Source: DAOUKH01 sp965207995
GTDB taxonomy: Bacteria; Chloroflexota; Dehalococcoidia; SHYB01
DNA length: 64,000 nucleotides
Direction: 5' to 3'
Assembly: GCA_965207995.1 (NCBI GenBank)
Contig: CBDBNG010000001.1
Coordinates: forward strand, 620,001 to 684,000
Within the stretch, counting starts at the first letter, position 1. Each line of letters opens with the position of its first letter. This document shows positions 57,695 through 64,000 of this stretch, piece by piece. A program made the translations under genes and the position numbers. Below the pieces are notes generated by a model that saw only the letters and a program-made list of their open reading frames with translations, was not told the DNA's origin and searched no databases.

Positions 57695-58456
57695 ATGTTG
57701 TTCGAAGGGCGCGTGATGATGGTCACCGGCGGGGGCGGCGGCATCGGCCGGGCGACGAGCCTGATGGCGGCGAAGGAAGGCGCCACCATCGTCTCCGCCG
57801 ACATCAACGCCGACAACGCGGGCAAGGTGGCCGCCGAGGTCGAGGCGCTGGGGCGCGAGGCCCTCGCCATGGAGACGGACACCACCGACAAGGCGCAGGT
57901 CGACCGCATCGTCGCCGCCGCCAACGACCGCTTCGGCAAGATAGACATCCTGATCAACGCCGCCGGACTCGCGAACGGCGCGCCGTTCTTGGAGCACACC
58001 GGCGAGCTGCTTGACCAGGTCGTCGCCTCCCACCTGAAGAGCATGATGTTCGCCTCGCAGGCGGTGCTGCCCAAGATGATTGAGCAGCGCTACGGGCGCA
58101 TCGTCAACATCACCTCCCGCGCCGGCTGGCGCGGCCGACCGGGCACCGCGGCCTACGGCGCGGCGAAGGCGGCGATGACGGGCATGGCCCGGGTCATGGC
58201 GGCCGAGTTCGGCGAGTTCGGCGTCACCGTCAACAACGTCGCCCCCGGCATGGTGCTCAGCCCCATGACCCGCGACGCCTACGGCAGCATGGACGAACAG
58301 GTCGAGGAACAGGTCCGGGCCGGCTCCGTCGTCCAGCCCCACCGGCTGGCGACCGAGGACGAGATCGCCCAAGCGCTTCTCTATTTCTGCGGCCCCAACA
58401 CCGACCAGGTCACCGGCATGACCCTCCACGTCAACGCCGGCACCGTCATGCCCTAG
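57695..58456 (+). CDS. SDR-family oxidoreductase
   Basis: A 253-residue short-chain dehydrogenase: TGGGGGIG (11-18), Asp in SADINADNA after strand 2 (NAD preference), INAAG for NNAG, catalytic Ser in NITSRAG and YxxxK as Y-G-A-A-K. It ends VTGMTLHVNAGTVMP. Start at ATG 57695, with AGGAGG upstream. It follows the P450 gene after 67 bases and could oxidise the P450 product (inference). It ends the co-directional run; repeats follow. Confidence 0.92.
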   Translation: MLFEGRVMMVTGGGGGIGRATSLMAAKEGATIVSADINADNAGKVAAEVEALGREALAMETDTTDKAQVDRIVAAANDRFGKIDILINAAGLANGAPFLEHTGELLDQVVASHLKSMMFASQAVLPKMIEQRYGRIVNITSRAGWRGRPGTAAYGAAKAAMTGMARVMAAEFGEFGVTVNNVAPGMVLSPMTRDAYGSMDEQVEEQVRAGSVVQPHRLATEDEIAQALLYFCGPNTDQVTGMTLHVNAGTVMP

Positions 58457-58462
58457 CGCGGC

Positions 58463-58640
58463 AGCACCTTAAACCTCCCTCCCTCTGGGAGAGACTGAGA
58501 GAGGGCCGGGCGGGGCATCACCCTAACTCTCCCCCTCTGGGGGAGCACCTTAAACCTCCCTCCCCCTGGGAGGGACTGAGGGCGGGCCGGGGCGGGGCGG
58601 CGTGGTCCCCTTCCGGACCTCTTCTCCCCACGGGAGAAGA
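58463..58640. repeat. cluster of REP-like palindromes
   Basis: After the SDR stop come at least three repeats built from CTCCCTCCCTCTGGGAG or TCTCCCCCTCTGGGGGA, with GAGACTGAGAGAGGGC or a similar tail, near 58471-58508, 58535-58546 and 58555-58588. AGCACCTTAAACCTCCCTCC occurs twice, near 58463 and 58545. It is the same family as at 20470 and 34669. A related C/T-rich inverted repeat, CTTCTCCCCACGGGAGAAG, lies near 58620. No gene is seen in 58457-58790. Confidence 0.65.
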
Positions 58641-58706
58641 TTGAGATGAGGGGCCCCCTCATCACCACCAACCGCCATCGAACCCTCCCACCCCAATTCG
58701 CGACAT

Positions 58707-58742
58707 GAGACCCTTGACGGTCCCTTGCCAAGGGTCTTATCG
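58707..58742 (+). promoter_or_regulatory. possible promoter with inverted repeat upstream of the hairpin array
   Basis: GACCCTTG and CAAGGGTC form a perfect 8-base inverted repeat. Within it TTGACG, a 17-base spacer and TTATCG resemble a weak -35/-10 pair reading towards the hairpin array that starts at 58797. The pairing is clear; its function as a promoter or operator is a guess. Confidence 0.35.
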
Positions 58743-58796
58743 TTGACTACGAACATACGTGCTGACCGTGGAGCATTGGACAGCCTATGTTCAGCG

Positions 58797-59056
58797 CCTC
58801 CCGTAAGGGAGCGTGCACCCGCGCCGCGACACCCTCCACGGCAGACCGGCGCCCGCGCCTCCCGTAAGGGAGTGTGCACCTTGCGCCCGACCGCCCGATT
58901 AGCGCGTCCGGCGCGCGCCTCCCGTGAGGGAGTGTGCACCTTGCGCCGGACATCCGACTAACGTGCCCGGCGCGCGCCTCCCGTGAGGGAGCGTGCACCT
59001 TGCGCCGGACCATCCGACTGCGCGTTGGCCCGGCGCGCGCCTCCCGCGAGGGAGCG
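58797..59056. repeat. five-unit array of GNRA-tetraloop hairpins with variable linker hairpins
   Basis: CCTCCC-loop-GGGAG hairpins begin at 58797, 58858, 58918, 58977 and 59040 (spacings 61, 60, 59 and 63). The stem CTCCC/GGGAG never changes; the four-base loop reads GTAA, GTAA, GTGA, GTGA and GCGA, so every copy is a GNRA tetraloop. A conserved G-x-GTGCACC follows copies 1-4 (with CTTGCGCC in 2-4). Between units, GCGCC(GG) and (CC)GGCGC can pair around a loop of about 17-22 variable bases. The unequal spacing argues against a coding repeat, and the related linkers argue against CRISPR. Confidence 0.7.
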
Positions 59057-59064
59057 TGCGACCC

Positions 59065-59098
59065 GTGCCGGGAGGCCCTTCGGGGCCTCGCCGGCACA
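59065..59098. repeat. strong UUCG-capped hairpin closing the array
   Basis: GTGCCGG then GAGGCCC, loop TTCG, then GGGCCTC, a bulged G and CCGGCAC: a stem of about 14 pairs following the fifth array unit, with an A-rich tract (AAAAAACACAAA) after it. The tract has the wrong sense for a plus-strand terminator. The remaining 59100-59314 shows no gene I can support. Confidence 0.6.
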
Positions 59099-59314
59099 AA
59101 AAACACAAAGGTAGAGCTGCGCCCAAAACGCACCGCGACAGGCCGCGTAACAGAAGTGCGACCCGTATAGGGCCGCCCCTTCCCACGCCAAGAGCGAGGA
59201 ACCGCGGGGACGGCTCTGTAGGCGGTCCCGGCCCTCGTGGCTCATGCCCTTGATGTTCTCATTGAGCATGGCCGCGAAGGCCGGGCCAGAAGGCCCGCGG
59301 GGTCGGGCTAGCGG

Positions 59315-61642
59315 CTAGGTCTGCGTAACCACCCCGGCCCGCTCGAGGGCGGCGACGCGGCCGGCATCGTAGCCCAGCTCGGCGAGGATGGCCCTCGTGT
59401 CGCTGCCGCGCTCCGGCGCAGGGGCGCCGAGCCGGGCAGGCGTCGCCGAGAGCAGCGGCGGCGGCCCGACGTGGTCCACGACACCGATTCCTGGGTTGTC
59501 GCGCGTCACCACCAAGCCCGCGTCGCGCAGGAATTGCTCCCCGTAGTAGTCGGGGACGGCGCTGACGAGTGACACGCACACATCCGCCGTGGTCAAGGCA
59601 GCGTCCCACGCCTCCCGAGGACGCGTGGCGAAGATCTCTGCGAGCGCCGCCGTCAACGCCTCGTCGTTCTTCGCCCGCGCTTCGGCATCGGCGAACCGGG
59701 GGTCGGGGGCAATCGCCTCGAACCCATCGGCGCCGGCGAGCGCCCCCCACGACGCCTCATCGGCGCAGTGCAGATAGAGCCAGCCGTCGGAGGCCTCGTA
59801 GAGCCGCGACAGCGCGCCGAAACCTCGCAGGTCCAGGCCCTCGGGGTCATTCCGCTCGTAGCCCTCGTAGTCGAGGAAGTACGGCGATTGGAGCAGGCCG
59901 GCCGTCAGCGAGAGGCCCACGTCGACCTGCTGCCCCTCACCGGTGCGCTCACGTTCGAGCAGGGCCAGCGCGACGCCATAAGCGGCGAGCAGCCCCGTCC
60001 CGTAGTCGTTGACCGGGTACGTCACCAGCTTTGGCGCGGCGTCCCGCCCGCCGTGGCGCACCTGCATGCCGCTGGTGGCCTGGGCGATCTGCTCCCAGCC
60101 GGGGCGGTCCTCCCACGGGCCCCCGAAGCCGTAGGCGTTGACGGACGTGTAGATGATCCTTGGATTTCGCCGCTTGACCGCCTCGTAGCCGATGCCGAGG
60201 CGGTCCAAGGCGCCGGCTCGATGGCTCTGGACGATGACGTCGGCGGTGTCCGCCAGGTCTCGGAACACCTCCAGGCCCTCCGGTGTCTTCAGGTCGAGGA
60301 TGATGCTGCGCTTACCGCGGTTGACGTCGACAGTCCACATCGGCTGGGTGGGGCGGCGGGGGTCGTCGATGGTGATGACGTCGGCGCCGAACTCGCCGAG
60401 CGCACGGCCGCAGGTAGGTCCGGCGAGCACGATGCACAGATCGAGGATGCGCACGCCTTTGAGGATGTCCGTGACCGGTCGCGACTGCGGCGGCGAGGAC
60501 GAACGCGGCGCTCCAGACGCCGGTACACCCCAGGGCCGTGAAGCGTGCTCATCCAGCTTCGGCGCGCCGCCGCGGACGCCGCCGGGCGAGCTTCGCAGAT
60601 TCACCGGCACGCCGGGCTGCTTCATCGGCCCGCGCTCGGCGTCGTCCACCTCGATGACCATACCCGCGGTGTTGGGGTGCTCATGCACGAGCCACTCGTC
60701 GACCGTCTTGCACACCGAGCAGGCCCCGCCGGCGGCGTTGATGTCGCGCTCCCAGTCCCACGCGCTGCGCTCGAGGAAGACCTCCTCGAACCGGCGCCGC
60801 CACGCTGCCTGACCCTCCGCGTCGTCCGGCCCCCGGACGTAGGCGATCATGTCGTCGGCCCACTCCTCCCGGCCGGCCGCCTGCAGGAACTGGTGGACGA
60901 AGCGCTCGTACATGCCGTGGTTGTGCACCCACCGGCCGTCGGCGCAGCGGTACTGCCGCGACATCACCGATCCGATGTTGATGAAGCCGGTGCCCCTGGT
61001 GATGTCGCTGCCGTGCAGCCGGACGAGCCGCACGCCGATCGCGCTGAACATCGCCGCGTGCAGCGGCGCTTCGATGCGCTGTCCCCGGCCCGTCCGTTCT
61101 CGCGCCAGCAACGCCAGCCCAACGCCCATCGCGCCGAGGAGAGCCGCGAAGTTGCTCGGCATTGGGAGGGGACTGAACACCGGCCCCTCGACGTCATCGG
61201 GCGGGGTAAAGAATCCGGTCTCCGCGCCGATGGCGCTGTCCCACCCCTGCGCATTGCGCTTGGGGTGGCCCTGGCCGTAGCCGGGCAGCGAAACGTACAC
61301 GAGCCCGGGGTTGACCCGGGAAAGGGCGTCGTAGCCGATGCCGAGGCGGTCGGCGACCCCCGGCCGGTAGTTCTCGATCAGCACGTCCGCGCCGCGGACC
61401 AACTCCAGGGCGCGCTCCAAGCCACCCGGTGCCTTGAGGTCGAGTACTACCGAGCGCTTGCCCCGGTTCCACGTAGCGAACGCCGGTTGCGCGCGGGCAG
61501 GATCGCCGCCGGGCGGCTCGACCTTGACGACGTCGGCCCCTTGGTCGGCGAGCAGCATCCCCAGCAAAGGGCCGGGAACGTACCGCCCGAACTCGACGAC
61601 GCGCGCGCCTCGAAGGGCGCCGGTGGGGCTGGACGCGGTCAT
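59315..61642 (-). CDS. fused double CaiB/BaiF CoA-transferase
   Basis: A 775-residue protein made of two complete class III CoA-transferase domains (about 10-370 and 400-775) joined by a Pro/Ser-rich linker (about 375-398). Domain 1: VEFGRYVPGPLLGMLLADQG, NRGKRSVVLDLKAPGG, LIENYRPGVADRLGIG. Domain 2: LDLCIVLAGPTCGRALGEFG, NRGKRSIILDLKTPEG, VQSHRAGALDRLGIG. Domain 2 keeps the catalytic Asp (TYPVNDYGTGLLAAYG); at the same place domain 1 reads PMPSNFAALLGAMG. Since single-domain members are interlocked dimers, this is probably a pseudo-dimer with one active half (inference). ATG 61642 is preferred, with GGAGG upstream. Confidence 0.9.
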   Translation of the reverse strand: MTASSPTGALRGARVVEFGRYVPGPLLGMLLADQGADVVKVEPPGGDPARAQPAFATWNRGKRSVVLDLKAPGGLERALELVRGADVLIENYRPGVADRLGIGYDALSRVNPGLVYVSLPGYGQGHPKRNAQGWDSAIGAETGFFTPPDDVEGPVFSPLPMPSNFAALLGAMGVGLALLARERTGRGQRIEAPLHAAMFSAIGVRLVRLHGSDITRGTGFINIGSVMSRQYRCADGRWVHNHGMYERFVHQFLQAAGREEWADDMIAYVRGPDDAEGQAAWRRRFEEVFLERSAWDWERDINAAGGACSVCKTVDEWLVHEHPNTAGMVIEVDDAERGPMKQPGVPVNLRSSPGGVRGGAPKLDEHASRPWGVPASGAPRSSSPPQSRPVTDILKGVRILDLCIVLAGPTCGRALGEFGADVITIDDPRRPTQPMWTVDVNRGKRSIILDLKTPEGLEVFRDLADTADVIVQSHRAGALDRLGIGYEAVKRRNPRIIYTSVNAYGFGGPWEDRPGWEQIAQATSGMQVRHGGRDAAPKLVTYPVNDYGTGLLAAYGVALALLERERTGEGQQVDVGLSLTAGLLQSPYFLDYEGYERNDPEGLDLRGFGALSRLYEASDGWLYLHCADEASWGALAGADGFEAIAPDPRFADAEARAKNDEALTAALAEIFATRPREAWDAALTTADVCVSLVSAVPDYYGEQFLRDAGLVVTRDNPGIGVVDHVGPPPLLSATPARLGAPAPERGSDTRAILAELGYDAGRVAALERAGVVTQT

Positions 61643-61736
61643 GGGGGCCTCCGGTGTCGCGCTCCGGCAGTCTACCGCCGGGAAGCGTGAGCCTTCAACC
61701 GGGGTCTTTGGTCGGTGCAGCGGGCGTCCCGCTCGG

Positions 61737-64000
61737 CTAGGGGACGACCTCGAACTGCACCTCGGCCACCTTCTGCCCCTCGCTGTAGACGTAGACAACA
61801 TACCGCCCCGGGGCCCACTGGTACGTTCTCGCCGCGCCGCGGAAGACCTCGATGTTGCCGGAAGTCTGGCCCGCGAGCACCGGTATCGTCATTTGGCGCA
61901 GCCAGAACGCGAAACCGTCCTCGAAGTACCCCTCGATCGACAGCCGCAGCTCGCGTCGTTCGTCCTCCGGATTCACGATGAAACGCATTTCGAGCCAGAT
62001 GTCGTAGATGTGGCGCGTCGAGAAGCCGACCAGCCGCAGCCCTCCGATCGTGGTGATGTAGGCGTCGGCGACGCGCCCGGAGAAGCCGGGCAGCCTGGGA
62101 TCGACGGGGCTCTCGTCGGCCACAAAGGCGCCGGGCGTTTCCGCTCCCTCATACCAACGCGCCGCGATTTGGTCGATGTCGGCGGCGCGGTCGGGTGCGA
62201 CGGCGGTGAACACAGCCCTATAGTCCTCGATCTCCACCGGTCCGGCTCTTGCCCTCAGGTAGAGGTCGAGGAATCCACGGCGGAACGTCTCCTCGCCGAG
62301 GTTGCGATAGAGGTCCAAGAGCAAACGCTCGCCGAACGCGTAGTAGCAGCCGAACTCTCCCTCCGCCCCTTGGCCCTCCAACTGAGCGATATCGCCGGCG
62401 TGGGTACAGGGATGACCGCCGGCGTCTACCGATTGGCCGGTGCGCTCGTGCTCCGAGACCGCCTCCAAGAAGCTCGCGCCGCCCTCGACCACCCACGGCT
62501 TGCCATTTCTCCAGTAGTAGTGACCGACCTCATGCGCAATGATCGGCGCGGCGTCTCTCGCGACGGCGCTGCCGTCGTCCACGTCGTATCTGGAGAGCAT
62601 GCCGATGTGCGTGCCGAAGTGGACCCCGGCCCCGAGGGCTCCGTAGACCTCGTCAAAGTGCAGGGTCACGTGCGAAGTTGGCAGGGGAGCGCCCATGAAC
62701 GCCTCGGAGCTGCGCAGGCTGTGCTCCAGGTAGTCCATCATGACGCCTTCCGCCCCCGGGCGGGTACGGATGATGGACATCGTCACTTCGCCGGCCAAGG
62801 GCAAGTCGATGGTGCGCTCTTCGACGCTCACGCGGCGGGGGTCGAGCAGGACGTCGATGAGGTCGGGGTCAAGGTCACTCGAAGCTGCCACCACCGTAAT
62901 GACCTTCGCCCACTCGTCCGAAACGCCGCCGCTCAAGCTCGAGTGGGCCATGACCCGCTGGAAGTTCTCCGGCTTGAACGACCCCATGTGCCGCAACGCC
63001 GTTACCGCAGCGCCGTCCGCAGGCTCGATCGACTGGAGGAAGGGCATAGCAAGAACTTGCAACGCCGCCGGTTCGTTCCTGCCGGCGAGCCACGAGAGTT
63101 GTTGTGCTATCGCCGTCTCGAACTCGTTGAGGCCGTCCTCCACCCATGGCTTGGCCAGGACGGCACGGAAAAGCTCCGGATGGTTCGCGGCCAATCTCCT
63201 TAGTACGCTCACGGCTGCGGCATCGGCAGCCCGCGGCGGTTTCATGGAGAAACTCTCAAGGACTCGCAGCGCCGATTCCTCATCCTGTTCCGCGAACCAC
63301 CCGAGCGCCCCGACGAATTCCGCCTCGTCCTCATCGAGGCCGTCTTCTACCCAAGGCAGGCCCACGACAGCGAGAAGCCCGTCATGACTGCGACGTCCCA
63401 GAATCTGCAGGGCCGCTACGGCGTCGGCATCCGCGGGCTCGATCGTCTGCAAGATGGGCATCTCCAGGACCTGTAACGCTCCCGCCTCATTCCCATTGGC
63501 AAGCCATCCGATATTGCGCACGACCACGGTCTCTGCTTCGTCGATGCCATCCTCGGCCCATGACTTCGCCAAGACAGCGCGAAGCGCATCTTGGCTCCAA
63601 GCTCCCAAGGCCCAGAGCGCCGCCATCGGCTCGACGTCGTCGGACTCGACGGTGTGCACGAACGCCGCCAACCACAAGGCGACATCCTCACCGCCCAGCG
63701 CGGTCCAGTTGAGGTACTTCACGATCTCTTTCTCAGGCTCGTCGAGGCCGTCCTGGGCCCACGGCCTCTCCATGGTGGCGCGCAGAAGTTCATGATGACG
63801 GTAGGCCAAAGCTGCCAAGGGTTCCAAGGCGTCGATATCGGGAGTTTCCAGCTTTTCGGCTATCTGCACCGCGGCCGCCCCGGCCCTGTTCGCCCAGCGT
63901 CCCAGTTCCTCGACGAAGGCGGTCTCCGACTCGTCGAGGCCGTCTTCGACCCAGGCCCTCTCGGCCACGGCACGGAGCGTCTCTTGGCTGGAGGATCCCA
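61737..64000 (-). CDS. repeat-containing gluzincin-type metallopeptidase, N-terminus beyond the window
   Basis: At least 754 residues; the frame stays open to the window edge and the repeat pattern continues there, so the start is outside. The visible N-terminal part has repeats of roughly 55-65 residues with K-P-W-V-E-D-G-L-N-E-F-E or variants, then a W-L-A-x-x-N-E-x-A-A-L-Q-V-L element. The C-terminal part has HEVGHYYW (HExxH zinc site) followed by KPWVVEGGASFLEAV, where Glu is the likely third ligand, as in M1-like gluzincins. A beta-rich tail ends the protein. The repeats resemble ones I associate with Chloroflexota surface proteins. It is probably secreted, but the signal peptide is not in view. 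Confidence 0.82.
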   Translation of the reverse strand, partial: GSSSQETLRAVAERAWVEDGLDESETAFVEELGRWANRAGAAAVQIAEKLETPDIDALEPLAALAYRHHELLRATMERPWAQDGLDEPEKEIVKYLNWTALGGEDVALWLAAFVHTVESDDVEPMAALWALGAWSQDALRAVLAKSWAEDGIDEAETVVVRNIGWLANGNEAGALQVLEMPILQTIEPADADAVAALQILGRRSHDGLLAVVGLPWVEDGLDEDEAEFVGALGWFAEQDEESALRVLESFSMKPPRAADAAAVSVLRRLAANHPELFRAVLAKPWVEDGLNEFETAIAQQLSWLAGRNEPAALQVLAMPFLQSIEPADGAAVTALRHMGSFKPENFQRVMAHSSLSGGVSDEWAKVITVVAASSDLDPDLIDVLLDPRRVSVEERTIDLPLAGEVTMSIIRTRPGAEGVMMDYLEHSLRSSEAFMGAPLPTSHVTLHFDEVYGALGAGVHFGTHIGMLSRYDVDDGSAVARDAAPIIAHEVGHYYWRNGKPWVVEGGASFLEAVSEHERTGQSVDAGGHPCTHAGDIAQLEGQGAEGEFGCYYAFGERLLLDLYRNLGEETFRRGFLDLYLRARAGPVEIEDYRAVFTAVAPDRAADIDQIAARWYEGAETPGAFVADESPVDPRLPGFSGRVADAYITTIGGLRLVGFSTRHIYDIWLEMRFIVNPEDERRELRLSIEGYFEDGFAFWLRQMTIPVLAGQTSGNIEVFRGAARTYQWAPGRYVVYVYSEGQKVAEVQFEVVP

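Noticed and set aside
58797..59056. Array with about 60-base spacing that looks like a CRISPR
   Set aside because: The segments between the repeats share sequence and pairing ends, spacing varies from 59 to 63, the repeats are short and no cas genes are present. It is described as a hairpin array instead.
58725..59253. Reading frames across the hairpin array giving A-R-A-S-R-E-G-type peptide repeats
   Set aside because: Unit lengths of 59, 60, 61 and 63 break the frame, similar peptides appear on both strands, and no ribosome site or known family supports them.

Overview
The window is strongly GC-rich bacterial DNA, densely packed on both strands with short intergenic gaps. Several features point to a Chloroflexota bacterium, probably a marine or sponge-associated Dehalococcoidia/SAR202-like lineage (inference, since no marker gene is present). 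These are lipoproteins with long Thr-Pro-rich linkers after the lipobox cysteine, many CaiB/BaiF CoA-transferases, short-chain dehydrogenases, LLM-class flavin/F420 oxidoreductases and RidA-like proteins, Dpp/Opp-type permeases, and W-[VA]-x-D-G-[LI] repeat proteins. Many starts follow a TACAAT/TATAAT-like box by only a few tens of bases, and some may be leaderless.

Layout. 1-10123: catabolic block with a VOC protein tail, an alpha/beta hydrolase, two convergent triple-RidA genes, a Dpp-type importer (permeases plus lipoprotein) and two tandem LLM oxidoreductases. 10190-18377: tRNA-Trp, amidohydrolase, methyltransferase, small HTH protein, a lower-GC cassette of three small overlapping genes, a hydantoinase-B-like protein, SDR, Yip1-like protein and a DrrAB-type ABC exporter. 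18559-24134: LLM oxidoreductase, HSL esterase, a second Dpp-type permease pair with cysteine-rich extracytoplasmic inserts, two unrecognised membrane microproteins, and an isochorismatase-fold protein. 24187-31307: a structured RNA with its own promoter and terminator, a two-subunit 2-oxoacid:ferredoxin oxidoreductase, CoA-transferase, a rhodanese whose catalytic cysteine codon is TGA (a selenocysteine candidate with a SECIS-like hairpin), TatD and HtrA. 31453-37315: OmpR-type two-component system, an IS110-family element in a palindromic repeat with a possible bridge RNA, citrate synthase, and a phosphotriesterase-family protein. 37424-48551: large exported protein, NCS2-like permease with a degenerate RsbW-like tail, membrane protein, Phd/VapC pair, and a four-gene operon (receiver-PP2C phosphatase, RsbW-like kinase, periplasmic-binding lipoprotein, histidine kinase). 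48679-58456: SDR, SF1 helicase-nuclease, then a co-directional run of CoA-transferase, SDR, F420-type PPOX protein, alpha/beta hydrolase, cytochrome P450 and SDR. 58457-59314: gene-free, with palindromic repeats and a five-unit array of GNRA-tetraloop hairpins. 59315-64000: a fused double CoA-transferase and the C-terminal part of a repeat-containing gluzincin-type metallopeptidase.

The genes suggest a heterotroph that takes up organic solutes, cleaves and oxidises them (hydrolases, flavin and P450 oxygenases, SDRs), activates acids as CoA esters and feeds ferredoxin-linked 2-oxoacid metabolism and the TCA cycle. The observations most worth checking are the TGA-containing rhodanese, the covalent RidA pseudo-trimers, the Cys-repeat permease with its two microproteins, the GNRA hairpin array, and the structured RNA before the 2-oxoacid oxidoreductase genes.
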